Below, one piece after another: positions 1 through 6,841 of a stretch of DNA of 12,239 nucleotides; position 1 is the first letter of the stretch; each line of letters opens with the position of its first letter. A program made the position numbers and the translations under genes. This DNA is from Chitinophaga pinensis. GTDB lineage: Bacteria > Bacteroidota > Bacteroidia > NS11-12g > UBA9320. The notes beneath the pieces are model-generated. The model was given only the letters and a program-made list of their open reading frames with translations, did not search any database and was not told the origin of the DNA. Location of the stretch: positions 1 through 12,239 of the forward strand of contig CAMDCQ010000063.1 of NCBI GenBank assembly GCA_945890595.1, given 5' to 3'.

Positions 1-1
1 A

Positions 2-106
2 GCTACCACACTAACGTTAAATGCTACGCTACCAAACGGATTATATACTGTCTTAATGAGGGATGTAAAAGGCATCACATACTATCTAAGAATAGTTAAG
101 TATTAG
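2..106 (+). CDS. C-terminal fragment of a probable T9SS-secreted protein (sorting tail)
   Basis: This frame is open from the left edge for 34 residues and stops at TAG 104-106. The peptide contains L-P-N-G-L-Y-T-V followed by a short turn and a final basic stretch ending I-V-K-Y. That is the layout of type-A C-terminal sorting domains of the Bacteroidota type IX secretion system, in which an 'L-x-x-G-x-Y' strand is followed by a last strand ending in K-x-V-K or similar. In that family the tail directs export across the outer membrane and is then removed. The functional part of the protein lies outside the window, so the cargo is unknown. An intrinsic terminator follows 27 bp after the stop, which supports this being a real gene end. 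The identification rests on a short motif and is tentative. Confidence 0.5.
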   Translation, partial: ATTLTLNATLPNGLYTVLMRDVKGITYYLRIVKY

Positions 107-132
107 ATTATTTAAAATACATAATTTTTCAC

Positions 133-170
133 AAAATCCGCTGCAAGTCTGACCTGTAGCGGATTTTTTA
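133..170 (+). terminator. Intrinsic terminator after the first gene
   Basis: The arms AAAATCCGCTGCA (133-145) and TGTAGCGGATTTT (155-167) pair over 13 bp with one G-U wobble, around a 9-nt loop, and the 3' arm runs into a T tract. It lies just after the partial gene ending at 106 and upstream of the maeB promoter, so it separates the two transcription units. The AAAA/TTTT symmetry could let it work in both directions, but no convergent gene is present. Confidence 0.85.
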
Positions 171-249
171 GGATATGTTTTACCAGTTTTTAACGGATAG
201 TCTTTTGTCTTCACCGTCAACAAAAACAAACACTTGATCTTCTTTCTAT

Positions 250-279
250 TTTGTCTTACAGTTTGTAAAAGTACCTTTG
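250..279 (+). promoter_or_regulatory. Bacteroidota-type promoter of maeB
   Basis: TTTG at 250-253 (-33 element) and TACCTTTG at 272-279 (-7 element, consensus TAnnTTTG) are separated by 18 bp, the usual arrangement for the primary sigma factor of this phylum. Transcription would start near 285, leaving a leader of about 35 nt that is A-rich and has no Shine-Dalgarno sequence, as is common in the phylum. Confidence 0.75.
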
Positions 280-319
280 CCTACTTGCACACATTGCAAT
301 CAAATAAACAACAAACAAA

Positions 320-2587
320 ATGGATAACCAATTTGACAATGCCCTGGATTACCACTCACAAGGAAGACCAGGAAAAATAGAGGTAGTACCTACCAAACCA
401 ACTCAAACTAAGAGAGATTTAAGCTTGGCCTACTCACCTGGAGTAGCCGAACCGTGTGAGGAGATTTTTAAAAACCCGCAAGACGCTTATAAATACACAG
501 CCAAAGGAAACTTAGTGGCCGTAATATCTAACGGAACAGCAGTTTTGGGATTGGGTAATTTAGGCCCTTTAGCTTCAAAACCGGTTATGGAAGGTAAAGG
601 TGTACTCTTCAAAATATTTGCAGATATAGACGTATTTGATATTGAGGTGGACGCCAATGATCCACAAAAGTTTATAGATGTAGTAAAAGCTTTAGAACCC
701 ACTTTTGGCGGCATAAACCTAGAAGACATAAAAGCGCCTGAAAGTTTCTTGATAGAAGAAACCCTGAAGCGAGAGATGAAAATCCCGTTGATGCACGATG
801 ACCAACATGGGACAGCCATTATAAGTACCGCTGGTCTTATCAATGCGCTAGAAGTAGCAGGTAAAAAAGCAGCAGAAGTAAAAGTAGTGGTAAGCGGTGC
901 TGGAGCAGCGGGAATCTCATGTGTTAAAATGTGGATAGCCATTGGTGTACAAAAAGAAAACGTTTATATGTTTGACCGAGACGGACAGGTAAGCGACGAC
1001 CGACAAGATTTAGACCAATGGAAAGACGAGTTTAAGCGACCTAAAAAATATGCTAACCTAGCCGAAGCGCTGGTAAATGCAGATGTATTTCTAGGACTTT
1101 CAGTAGGGAATATCATGACTCAAGATATGGTGCGTTCTATGGCCGCCAACCCCATCGTTTTCGCCTTGGCCAATCCTAACCCGGAAATACCTTATGAAGA
1201 AGCTATTGCAGCCCGAGAAGATGTTATTATGGCTACAGGCCGATCTGATTATCCAAATCAAGTAAATAATGTACTTGGTTTCCCATTTATTTTTAGAGGA
1301 GCACTAGATGTGCGTGCTACGGCTATAAATGAAGCGATGAAGCTTGCAGCCGTTAAAGCACTGGCCGCACTTGCCAAAGAACCTGTACCCGACGTAGTGT
1401 TACTAGCTTACAATCAACCAGATATGAGCTTTGGCAAAAATTATATTATTCCGAAGCCATTAGACCCAAGATTAATTACTACCGTATCTCCTGCCGTTGC
1501 AAAAGCAGCCATGGAAAGTGGTGTAGCTCAAGTAGAAATTACAGACTGGGAAGCGTATAAAACAGAACTGCGCAAGCGAATGGGTCTGGATAACCGTTTC
1601 CAAAGCAATATTGCCAACAGAGCAAAGCAAAACCCTCAACGTGTGGTTTTTGGAGAGGGAGATAATCCAAAAGTACTAAAAGCAGCGCATGCTGCTAGAG
1701 AAGAAGGATCTTGTATCCCTATTTTACTTGGTTTTGAAGACCAAATACGATCTACGATTGATGAATTGGGACTAAACTTAGCTGATTGTACCATTATAGA
1801 TCCAAGTCGTTCTCCTGAATTAATAGACCAATACGGGAAACTGTATTACGAAAAGAGACAACGTAAAGGGCTTAATCTTAATCAAGCTGTAAAAAAGATG
1901 AGACAACGTACCTATTTTGGTGCGATGATGGTAGAACTCGGGCAAGCAGATGCATTTATAAGCGGCCAAAATAGCAACTATCCAGACACTATACGACCGG
2001 CACTCGAAATTATAGGGAAAACCGATGGTGTTACGAAGGTAGCGGGAATGTATATCATCATGAGCAAGCAAGGACCACTTTTCTTTGCAGACACTACCGT
2101 AAATATTGCACCAACTTCTGATGAGTTAGTAGATATTGTAAAACTGGCCTATAGGATGGTAACCAACTTACAGATCAAGCCTCGAATTGCGATGTTGAGT
2201 TACAGTAATTTTGGATCGGCAAAAGGCACTACCCCGAATAATATTCGTGCAGCATTAGCCAAGTTAAATAGAGAAAATCCTGAAATATTGGTAGATGGCG
2301 AAATGCAAGCAAATACTGCGTTAAATTCGGACTTACGTCAGGAGTTATTTCCTTTTTCAAAGCTAGGAAATGAAAATGCCAATGTATTTATTTTCCCGGA
2401 TTTAAATTCAGGAAACATTGCATACAAAATGGTACAGAGCTTAGGTATTTCAGAAGCAATTGGGCCTATACTTTTAGGTTTTAGAAAATCAGTACATGTA
2501 CTGCAATTGGGTAGCTCAGTCCGTGAAATAGTAAATGTCGTGAATCTTGCGGTGGTAGATGCGCAGAGTAAGAAAGGACTTTTTTAG
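320..2587 (+). CDS. maeB: NADP-dependent malic enzyme with C-terminal phosphotransacetylase-like domain
   Basis: Catalyses oxidative decarboxylation of malate to pyruvate and CO2 in the cytoplasm, yielding NADPH. The 755 residues match the length of MaeB-type enzymes (E. coli MaeB is about 760). The N-terminal malic domain carries the catalytic Tyr38 in L-S-L-A-Y-S-P-G-V-A and Lys93 in E-G-K-G-V-L-F-K. Metal ligands are Glu135/Asp136 (L-E-D-I-K-A-P) and Asp160/161 (H-D-D-Q-H-G-T-A). The dinucleotide-binding loop is G-A-G-A-A-G at 193-198, and A-N-P-N-P-E lies at 284-289. From about 430 the protein becomes a PTA/PTB domain, with G-E-G-D-N-P, F-I-S-G-Q-N-S-N-Y-P and S-Y-S-N-F-G-S-A-K-G. In this family that domain is thought to be regulatory (acetyl-CoA binding) rather than catalytic. 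The ATG at 320 follows a clear promoter and an A-rich leader. No terminator was seen downstream. Confidence 0.96.
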   Translation: MDNQFDNALDYHSQGRPGKIEVVPTKPTQTKRDLSLAYSPGVAEPCEEIFKNPQDAYKYTAKGNLVAVISNGTAVLGLGNLGPLASKPVMEGKGVLFKIFADIDVFDIEVDANDPQKFIDVVKALEPTFGGINLEDIKAPESFLIEETLKREMKIPLMHDDQHGTAIISTAGLINALEVAGKKAAEVKVVVSGAGAAGISCVKMWIAIGVQKENVYMFDRDGQVSDDRQDLDQWKDEFKRPKKYANLAEALVNADVFLGLSVGNIMTQDMVRSMAANPIVFALANPNPEIPYEEAIAAREDVIMATGRSDYPNQVNNVLGFPFIFRGALDVRATAINEAMKLAAVKALAALAKEPVPDVVLLAYNQPDMSFGKNYIIPKPLDPRLITTVSPAVAKAAMESGVAQVEITDWEAYKTELRKRMGLDNRFQSNIANRAKQNPQRVVFGEGDNPKVLKAAHAAREEGSCIPILLGFEDQIRSTIDELGLNLADCTIIDPSRSPELIDQYGKLYYEKRQRKGLNLNQAVKKMRQRTYFGAMMVELGQADAFISGQNSNYPDTIRPALEIIGKTDGVTKVAGMYIIMSKQGPLFFADTTVNIAPTSDELVDIVKLAYRMVTNLQIKPRIAMLSYSNFGSAKGTTPNNIRAALAKLNRENPEILVDGEMQANTALNSDLRQELFPFSKLGNENANVFIFPDLNSGNIAYKMVQSLGISEAIGPILLGFRKSVHVLQLGSSVREIVNVVNLAVVDAQSKKGLF

Positions 2588-2695
2588 TTAAGAATCAATA
2601 CACTTGCACTCCGCTTTTTTTATAGGTTATAAAACATCATCTTACTAAAAAATAGTTAGACAGGGCATTTTATTTCTGGTTTTTTAATCTTAATA

Positions 2696-2730
2696 TTTCA
2701 ATCGGCCCTATATTAGCTGCCGGATTGAAA
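2696..2730 (+). promoter_or_regulatory. Hairpin/inverted repeat immediately upstream of the histidine kinase start
   Basis: TTTCAATCGGC (2696-2706) pairs with GCCGGATTGAAA (2719-2730) over 11 bp with one bulged G, around a 12-nt loop. It ends 6 nt before the ATG at 2737 and covers the alternative TTG codon at 2725. There is no T tract, so it is not a good terminator for maeB. It could be an operator for a dimeric protein or a structure in the mRNA that limits ribosome access. Function is inferred. Confidence 0.45.
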
Positions 2731-2736
2731 ACTCGA

Positions 2737-4575
2737 ATGCGCTATTTTCTACTATTTATTCTATTGACCAGCAACTTGTTAAATGCACAGGTTTTGGTGC
2801 TTAATGACTCTGTTGAGGTTTACAACGTTCTGAACAATTCGGTTTATACGCTCATTGATGATAACAAACCGCTTGAGGAGCAAGTAAATCAAAGCACTAA
2901 ATGGGAGAAATTTAAACGTAACACAATTAGATTTAGATTCTCACGAAAATCTTACTTAGTTAGAACCATCATTACTAATCAAAGTAAACAACCTTTTTTT
3001 ACAATTACGTGTGCTCATCCGGATATAGACCATTTTGAACTTCTTAACTATCAACTAAAGCCTGTCAAATCCGCCGGAGACACGTTACCCTATAATTTGA
3101 GAGAATTTCAAGAAAGCAGCCCTACCCTTTCTTATACCCTGACAAAATCTACAACGGACACCGTATACTTTAAAGTGTATATGACAGAACGAGGCGCCGC
3201 TCCTATTATACTAAAAACAGCTGCCGAATATCATAAATCCTTTTCTACCAATGAATGGATTGACGGATTGTTTGTCGGGACAATGAGTATGGTAGCTCTC
3301 TATTTTTTATTTTTATATTACAGCGAAAAAGAAAAGTTCTATAAACATTTTGCTTTTAATATAGTAATTATTACTCTGTTTTTAATGTCTTCAACTGGTA
3401 ATGTATTATTGCGTTTATATGGAGATTTTGCTTTCATTTCTCGCGTTGACTCTATACTTCTTATGGCTCTTTTCGGAGCCTCAACGAATAGCTCTATTTA
3501 TCATTATTTTAAATTTATCTGTGAAACTTGGCTTTCAAAAGGCTTAAAAATTATCATATTCGTTTATATCGCTTCTGCAATTATTTCTCTCTTTTTTATC
3601 TCACACTTAGTGTTCTTACAGAAAATTATATCTCTTTGTTTATTTTTATCTTTTATACTGAGTGCGTTCATCATTAAAAAAGGCCTTGAGACCCAAAAGG
3701 AGGTTTCATCCATTTTTATTGCGGGCTTTGTCATTATTTTAATAGGTGTAATGTTACAAGCACTGCAGAACAACGCTCTCATCAGTTACTCTCCTCTAAT
3801 ACACATAATAGTAAATATTTGCTTTTTATTAGGCATCATAACTTGTTCTTTGATAGTGGCATATAGAAGATTTCTAATGCAACAAGAGGAGGAAAATACC
3901 AAATTACAACTTCAAATTGAAAAAGTCAATTCTACAAAATTAGAGCTACGATCTAAAGAGGTTCAACTAATATCTCTAAAAAAGCAAATGAACCCTCATT
4001 TTGTCTTTAATTCTTTGAACTCAATACACAATCTCATACTTAAAGACAATACAGATGACGCCTCTAAATACTTAGTCACTTTTGCTAAATTAATGCGTAG
4101 AAGCCTACTTTTTACTGACGCTGAGAGTATTACAGTACCAGAGGAAATTGATTTTTTAAAGAGCTATTTACAAATAGAAAAACTAAGGTTTAGGGATCGC
4201 TTCGACTTTGAGATTATCGCTGATAACGAAGTGCTTGAAACTGACCCCATCCTCCCTCCATTGTTCCTTCTAATTTTTGCAGAAAATGCTGTAAAACACG
4301 CTTTTAAAGAAAACACACTAAATGGGAAAATTCTCGTTACATTTAGCATTATAGACGACTTTTTACACATAGAAGTCGATGATAACGGTATGGGGTTAAT
4401 AGCTTCCCCTCGCCCTGTTGAGCATAAATCTAAAGGCTTAAGCATGATACTTGAAAGAATAGAACTGCTAAACAGAGATTCTGAGTATAAAATAACTCTA
4501 GACATAAAAGACAAGGCAAGTCTAAATTTAGGCACTACTGGCGTGCTCGTAACATTGCGTGTCCCTCTTGATTAA
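2737..4575 (+). CDS. LytS-family sensor histidine kinase with 7TM-DISM-type sensor
   Basis: Membrane sensor kinase expected to phosphorylate a response regulator, usually of the LytTR class for this kinase family. From the ATG at 2737 (612 aa) there is a signal peptide (residues 1-17, ending L-N-A before Gln18). An exported beta-rich domain spans about 20-170 and resembles the 7TMR-DISM extracellular type 2 domain. Seven hydrophobic segments follow at roughly 174-195, 204-219, 235-251, 270-289, 292-313, 324-343 and 354-376. A charged helix (about 379-416) leads to the His_kinase H-box K-K-Q-M-N-P-H-F-V-F-N with His421. The HATPase_c domain has N-box Asn517 (E-N-A-V-K-H-A-F) and D-D-N-G-M-G at 548-553. 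An in-frame TTG at 2725 would add four residues, but ATG is preferred because TTG lies inside the hairpin arm and is rare in this phylum. No response regulator gene lies nearby, so the kinase is an orphan in this window. Confidence 0.9.
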   Translation: MRYFLLFILLTSNLLNAQVLVLNDSVEVYNVLNNSVYTLIDDNKPLEEQVNQSTKWEKFKRNTIRFRFSRKSYLVRTIITNQSKQPFFTITCAHPDIDHFELLNYQLKPVKSAGDTLPYNLREFQESSPTLSYTLTKSTTDTVYFKVYMTERGAAPIILKTAAEYHKSFSTNEWIDGLFVGTMSMVALYFLFLYYSEKEKFYKHFAFNIVIITLFLMSSTGNVLLRLYGDFAFISRVDSILLMALFGASTNSSIYHYFKFICETWLSKGLKIIIFVYIASAIISLFFISHLVFLQKIISLCLFLSFILSAFIIKKGLETQKEVSSIFIAGFVIILIGVMLQALQNNALISYSPLIHIIVNICFLLGIITCSLIVAYRRFLMQQEEENTKLQLQIEKVNSTKLELRSKEVQLISLKKQMNPHFVFNSLNSIHNLILKDNTDDASKYLVTFAKLMRRSLLFTDAESITVPEEIDFLKSYLQIEKLRFRDRFDFEIIADNEVLETDPILPPLFLLIFAENAVKHAFKENTLNGKILVTFSIIDDFLHIEVDDNGMGLIASPRPVEHKSKGLSMILERIELLNRDSEYKITLDIKDKASLNLGTTGVLVTLRVPLD

Positions 4576-4644
4576 AATTTTAGAAGTAGACACGACTTCC
4601 TAACTTGACTAATTCTGGTATGGAAGCAAAATTTAAAAAAGGGT

Positions 4645-4652
4645 TATATTTG
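4645..4652 (+). promoter_or_regulatory. -7 promoter element for the membrane protein/GNAT pair
   Basis: TATATTTG matches the TAnnTTTG -7 consensus exactly and lies 60 bp before the ATG at 4713. No convincing TTTG sits at the expected -33 distance, so this is half a promoter by sequence. Its placement in the only gap before this two-gene unit makes it the likely start. Confidence 0.5.
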
Positions 4653-4712
4653 ATTGGTCCCCCTGCTCAAGAGTATAATTATATATGCGCAAATCATTAT
4701 TTTTGATAGCAA

Positions 4713-5222
4713 ATGAAAAAGAGTTTACTATTCGTTGCTATTTTATTTACCATAAGTTCGCTAGCGCAAAGTGATAGCACCAGTAGAAATTCCAATTTTA
4801 ACGCGACGTTAAAATTGGGTAGTTTTAGTGGGCAGTCTTCTCCTACTCAAAAAATACAGGGATTTGCCTATAATCCTTATATCAGCTTTGGAAATAAAAT
4901 AAAACTTAATGTGGGATTTTTAATTGTGAGTCTTGACACCAATGGCCAAGGAATTGATACTTTAAATACGGAGCTATCTAACTTTGAAGTTGGATTATCC
5001 TTTGAAGAATTTGTAGGCAAAACCAATCTATATGTAGGTGGAGGATTTAATCTATTAGACAATAATAAAAGTCAGAATTTTAATGGGAATAGAGTAATGA
5101 TAAATATGGGTTACCTGATTGATAAAACTTTTGATTTATCCGTACAAGCAAGCCGAACTTTTAACAGGAATCCTGGTATCAGCGGTAGTTTATTAATGTT
5201 TGGCTTAGGAATACGGTTTTAA
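4713..5222 (+). CDS. Small predicted outer-membrane beta-barrel protein
   Basis: Not recognised as a named family. The 169 residues begin with a clear signal peptide (M-K-K-S-L-L-F-V-A-I, cleavage likely after Ala18 in S-S-L-A-Q-S). The mature chain alternates short polar turns with strands of alternating hydrophobic residues and is rich in Gly, Asn and aromatic residues. It ends G-L-G-I-R-F with a terminal Phe, as is typical of proteins inserted by the Bam machinery. About eight strands would fit, like small OmpW- or OmpX-sized barrels. The mid-chain glycine run (Y-V-G-G-G-F) is also barrel-like. The next gene starts 1 bp after its stop, so the two are probably co-transcribed and translationally coupled. 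Ligand and role are unknown, and a periplasmic beta-sandwich remains possible. Confidence 0.7.
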   Translation: MKKSLLFVAILFTISSLAQSDSTSRNSNFNATLKLGSFSGQSSPTQKIQGFAYNPYISFGNKIKLNVGFLIVSLDTNGQGIDTLNTELSNFEVGLSFEEFVGKTNLYVGGGFNLLDNNKSQNFNGNRVMINMGYLIDKTFDLSVQASRTFNRNPGISGSLLMFGLGIRF

Positions 5223-5223
5223 T

Positions 5224-5670
5224 ATGAGAGTTGAATGTATTGACTTCACATCGGAGTTCTATTTAAATTCACAAAAACTTCGCAACCAAGTGCTCCGAGA
5301 ACCACTTGGTCAAAATTTATTTGACGAAGACCTTCATGATGAGATTAATCAATTTCATTTTGTAGCTTTGGAAAAAGCTGAAGTACTGGGTGTGGTGGTC
5401 TTGGTACCTCACTATAAAAATGGTATGGGTAAACTTCGGCAAATGGCTACCTCAGAAGAAGTGAGAGGTCAAGGTTACGGAATCATGCTTGTAAAAGCAC
5501 TTGAGCTATTTGCCAGTGAACACGGAATGACGTCTATCATCCTTCACGCTCGGCATACTGCCATAGGTTTTTATGAAAAGCTAGGATACCAAATCACTTC
5601 AGACGTCTTTCAAGAAGTAGGGATGGACCACGTTGTTATGGAGAAAAATATTGATGTTCTTGAGCGATAA
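5224..5670 (+). CDS. GNAT-family N-acetyltransferase, ElaA-like
   Basis: Cytoplasmic acetyl-CoA-dependent acyltransferase of unknown substrate. The 148 residues carry the acetyl-CoA pyrophosphate-binding motif A, R-G-Q-G-Y-G at 81-86, preceded by the beta4 strand L-R-Q-M-A-T. They also carry motif B, G-F-Y-E-K-L-G-Y at 115-122. The early R-x-x-V-L-R-E-P-L-G (20-29) and the late E-V-G-M-D-H-V-V-M-E-K (131-141) resemble the ElaA/YjcF branch of the family. The start codon is 1 bp downstream of the membrane protein stop, so an operon with that gene is likely. No functional link between the two products is evident. Downstream, the region enters the duplicated purL flank. Confidence 0.87.
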   Translation: MRVECIDFTSEFYLNSQKLRNQVLREPLGQNLFDEDLHDEINQFHFVALEKAEVLGVVVLVPHYKNGMGKLRQMATSEEVRGQGYGIMLVKALELFASEHGMTSIILHARHTAIGFYEKLGYQITSDVFQEVGMDHVVMEKNIDVLER

Positions 5671-5701
5671 ATGAAGTAGCTGTGATTATTTAAACAACTA
5701 C

Positions 5702-5726
5702 GCCATTCTTAAAAACGTCCCGCTCC
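5702..5726. repeat. Duplicated purL downstream flank, block 1 (left copy)
   Basis: These 25 bp are identical to 7093-7117, the sequence just beyond the purL stop codon. Similarity continues weakly for about 10 more bases. Together with block 2 this forms a direct repeat bracketing the RAYT island. The 91 bp between the left-hand blocks (5727-5817) correspond to only 8 bp in the purL-adjacent copy. I see no gene in 5671-5817. Confidence 0.9.
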
Positions 5727-5817
5727 ACCGAATTGAAGACCCGTGCCAGTGATTTGTATTTACGACTTATTAAAAAAACATGGTTTATGGGAACGCGCCT
5801 CAACGGCTTGTTCATAC

Positions 5818-5881
5818 AAACCACTCTACACCGTTTTTAAAGATATCCATAAAGGCCATTTCTGGAATGTTTTTCATCAAG
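5818..5881 (-). pseudogene. purL 3'-end fragment (duplicate, block 2)
   Basis: 63 of 64 bases match 7126-7189, the end of the intact purL. The single difference (5827 versus 7135) is silent. Read on the minus strand the fragment encodes the last 21 or so PurL residues (L-M-K-N-I-P-E-M-A-F through V-E-W-F), followed by Val and TGA instead of Asn and TAG. There is no start and no upstream PurL sequence, because similarity stops abruptly at 5882. It is a non-functional relic in the same orientation as the parental gene. The near-perfect identity indicates a recent event or ongoing gene conversion. Confidence 0.88.
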
Positions 5882-5884
5882 TTT

Positions 5885-6070
5885 ATGATTAAACCGTCTA
5901 AAAAGGCAACTAAAGTGGTAAAAAAATACGTCAAAGAAAACCCAAATCAAAGGATCACTCCAATCTTCCTCAATAATCACAATGCTCAATTGTGGGGAAT
6001 GATGGATTCTACACAACGAAGTTTGATTTATGATTATGAAGCAGACATAACAAAAGAGAGTGAGGAATAG
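5885..6070 (+). CDS. Possible small hypothetical protein (61 aa)
   Basis: An ATG at 5885 opens a 61-codon frame beginning M-I-K-P-S-K-K-A-T-K, with a strongly basic first third (nine Lys in about 18 residues) and an acidic tail (D-I-T-K-E-S-E-E). The frame stays open upstream to 5780, but that part is the antisense of the purL fragment and is unlikely to be coding. No family was recognised, and no ribosome-binding site or promoter stands out. It lies between the duplicated purL end and the left REPIN-like unit. It may be a genuine small gene, the 3' remnant of a gene interrupted by the duplication, or noise. Confidence 0.3.
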   Translation: MIKPSKKATKVVKKYVKENPNQRITPIFLNNHNAQLWGMMDSTQRSLIYDYEADITKESEE

Positions 6071-6090
6071 CCTCTAGGAAATGATGCGAC

Positions 6091-6167
6091 GTTCATTGAG
6101 ACACGAACACTTGCGTCGCGCATTTAATCTTTGTCGATAGCAGAATGGGTTCGTGTCCCCACGAACC
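6091..6167. repeat. Left REPIN-like palindrome pair (unit L)
   Basis: Two inverted palindromes lie 39 bp apart. The first, at 6091-6108, is degenerate: GTTC...GAAC pairs, but the inner arm has decayed. The second, at 6148-6167, is perfect: GGTTCGTG / CACGAACC with loop TCCC. The layout and several interior words (GTCG, AGCAGAAT) match the three units on the right of the transposase gene, so this is a fourth, diverged copy. Confidence 0.8.
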
Positions 6168-6178
6168 ATTGAGATTTG

Positions 6179-6186
6179 TATATTTG
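6179..6186 (+). promoter_or_regulatory. Candidate -7 element of the RAYT gene (near-leaderless)
   Basis: TATATTTG fits TAnnTTTG and ends 5 bp before the ATG at 6192, so the transcript would begin at or next to the start codon. The palindrome at 6148-6167 covers the position where a -33 element should be, and no TTTG is found there. The element may be a chance match in AT-rich DNA. Confidence 0.35.
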
Positions 6187-6191
6187 AATTT

Positions 6192-6740
6192 ATGACACCT
6201 CATACTCGCAAATCATTTCTGGACATTGGACAGGTATTTTTTTGGACCGCCACAGTCAACGAGTGGAAACATTTACTCTCGGATGACGTTTGCAAGCAAA
6301 TTATAATCACCAGCCTAATCCATCTCAAACAGCAAAAACTCTTGCACGTGCTAGCTTACGTCATAATGCCAAACCACATACACCTTATCTGGAAACTAAA
6401 TGATTACAATGGCAAAGAGCTCCCGTCTGCTTCATTTACCAAATTTACGGGACATCAATTTCAGAAACACTTAAGAAACACAAACCCTACTTTGCTTCAA
6501 GAATACGCTGTAGATTTTCCTAACAAACGCTATGAATTTTGGCAACGCGACTCCAAAGCTATGCATCTGTATACCACTGATATGTTGCTCCAAAAACTTG
6601 ATTATATTCATAATAATCCGTTGCAAGAACATTGGAAATTGAGTGCAACACCTGAGGAATATCGTTATTCTTCTGCGAAATTTTATCTAGACGTTTCAGA
6701 TGAATTTGATTTGGTAGAGAGGTATGAAGATCATTTTTGA
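6192..6740 (+). CDS. rayT: REP-associated tyrosine transposase (RAYT), IS200-like HUH/Y1 family
   Basis: Predicted single-strand DNA nuclease/transferase of the Y1_Tnp (IS200/IS605 TnpA-like) superfamily. Domesticated relatives cut and join REP palindromes. The protein is 182 aa from the ATG at 6192. The metal-binding HUH motif is H62-I-H64 in V-I-M-P-N-H-I-H-L-I-W. The candidate nucleophile is Tyr138 in K-L-D-Y-I-H-N-N-P. Between them lies F-W-Q-R-D (117-121), typical of RAYTs, and E-Y-R-Y-S-S-A follows near 156-162. All key residues are present, so the enzyme looks active. An in-frame GTG at 6153 would add 13 residues but lies within the perfect palindrome of unit L, so the ATG is preferred. 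The gene is flanked by REPIN-like units on both sides. Its last codons (V-E-R-Y-E-D-H-F-stop) form the beginning of the first right-hand repeat. There is no TnpB partner. Confidence 0.88.
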   Translation: MTPHTRKSFLDIGQVFFWTATVNEWKHLLSDDVCKQIIITSLIHLKQQKLLHVLAYVIMPNHIHLIWKLNDYNGKELPSASFTKFTGHQFQKHLRNTNPTLLQEYAVDFPNKRYEFWQRDSKAMHLYTTDMLLQKLDYIHNNPLQEHWKLSATPEEYRYSSAKFYLDVSDEFDLVERYEDHF

Positions 6741-6841
6741 AATGACAGTTTGAGATGTTCGTGGGGACACGAACATATACGTCGAATACTGAAATTACGT
6801 CGCGAGCATAATTGGTTCGTGTCTTCACGAACCAAAATGGT
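6714..6841. repeat. 128-bp REPIN-like tandem unit R1
   Basis: The unit starts at GTAGAGAGGTATG inside the RAYT gene, so its first 27 bp are coding. Palindrome A is TGTTCGTG-GGGA-CACGAACA (6756-6775, 8 bp). Palindrome B is GGTTCGTG-TCTT-CACGAACC (6814-6833, extendable to 10 bp at 6812-6835). A and B are inverted relative to each other, and the interior carries the word TACGTCG twice. Confidence 0.9.

Noticed and set aside
487..942. Long minus-strand ORF inside maeB
   Set aside because: Shadow of the coding frame, with no recognisable protein features. The same applies to the other antisense frames in maeB, the kinase, purL and dxs.
2588..2640. Intrinsic terminator after maeB
   Set aside because: There is a T-run at 2613-2621, but no stem precedes it that pairs convincingly.
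4583..4605. Terminator after the histidine kinase
   Set aside because: TTAGAAGT and ACTTCCTAA pair over 8 bp with a bulge, but there is no T tract.
5676..5701. Hairpin after the GNAT gene
   Set aside because: GTAGCTGT/ACAACTAC pairs with a mismatch and has no T tract, so it is too weak to call.
5780..5884. N-terminal part of the 96-aa ORF starting at 5780
   Set aside because: Mostly antisense to the duplicated purL tail. If the ORF is real, the ATG at 5885 is more likely.
6153..6191. GTG start giving a 195-aa transposase
   Set aside because: The extra 13 codons are the second arm of the REPIN-like palindrome and flanking DNA, and transposase similarity begins after the ATG at 6192.
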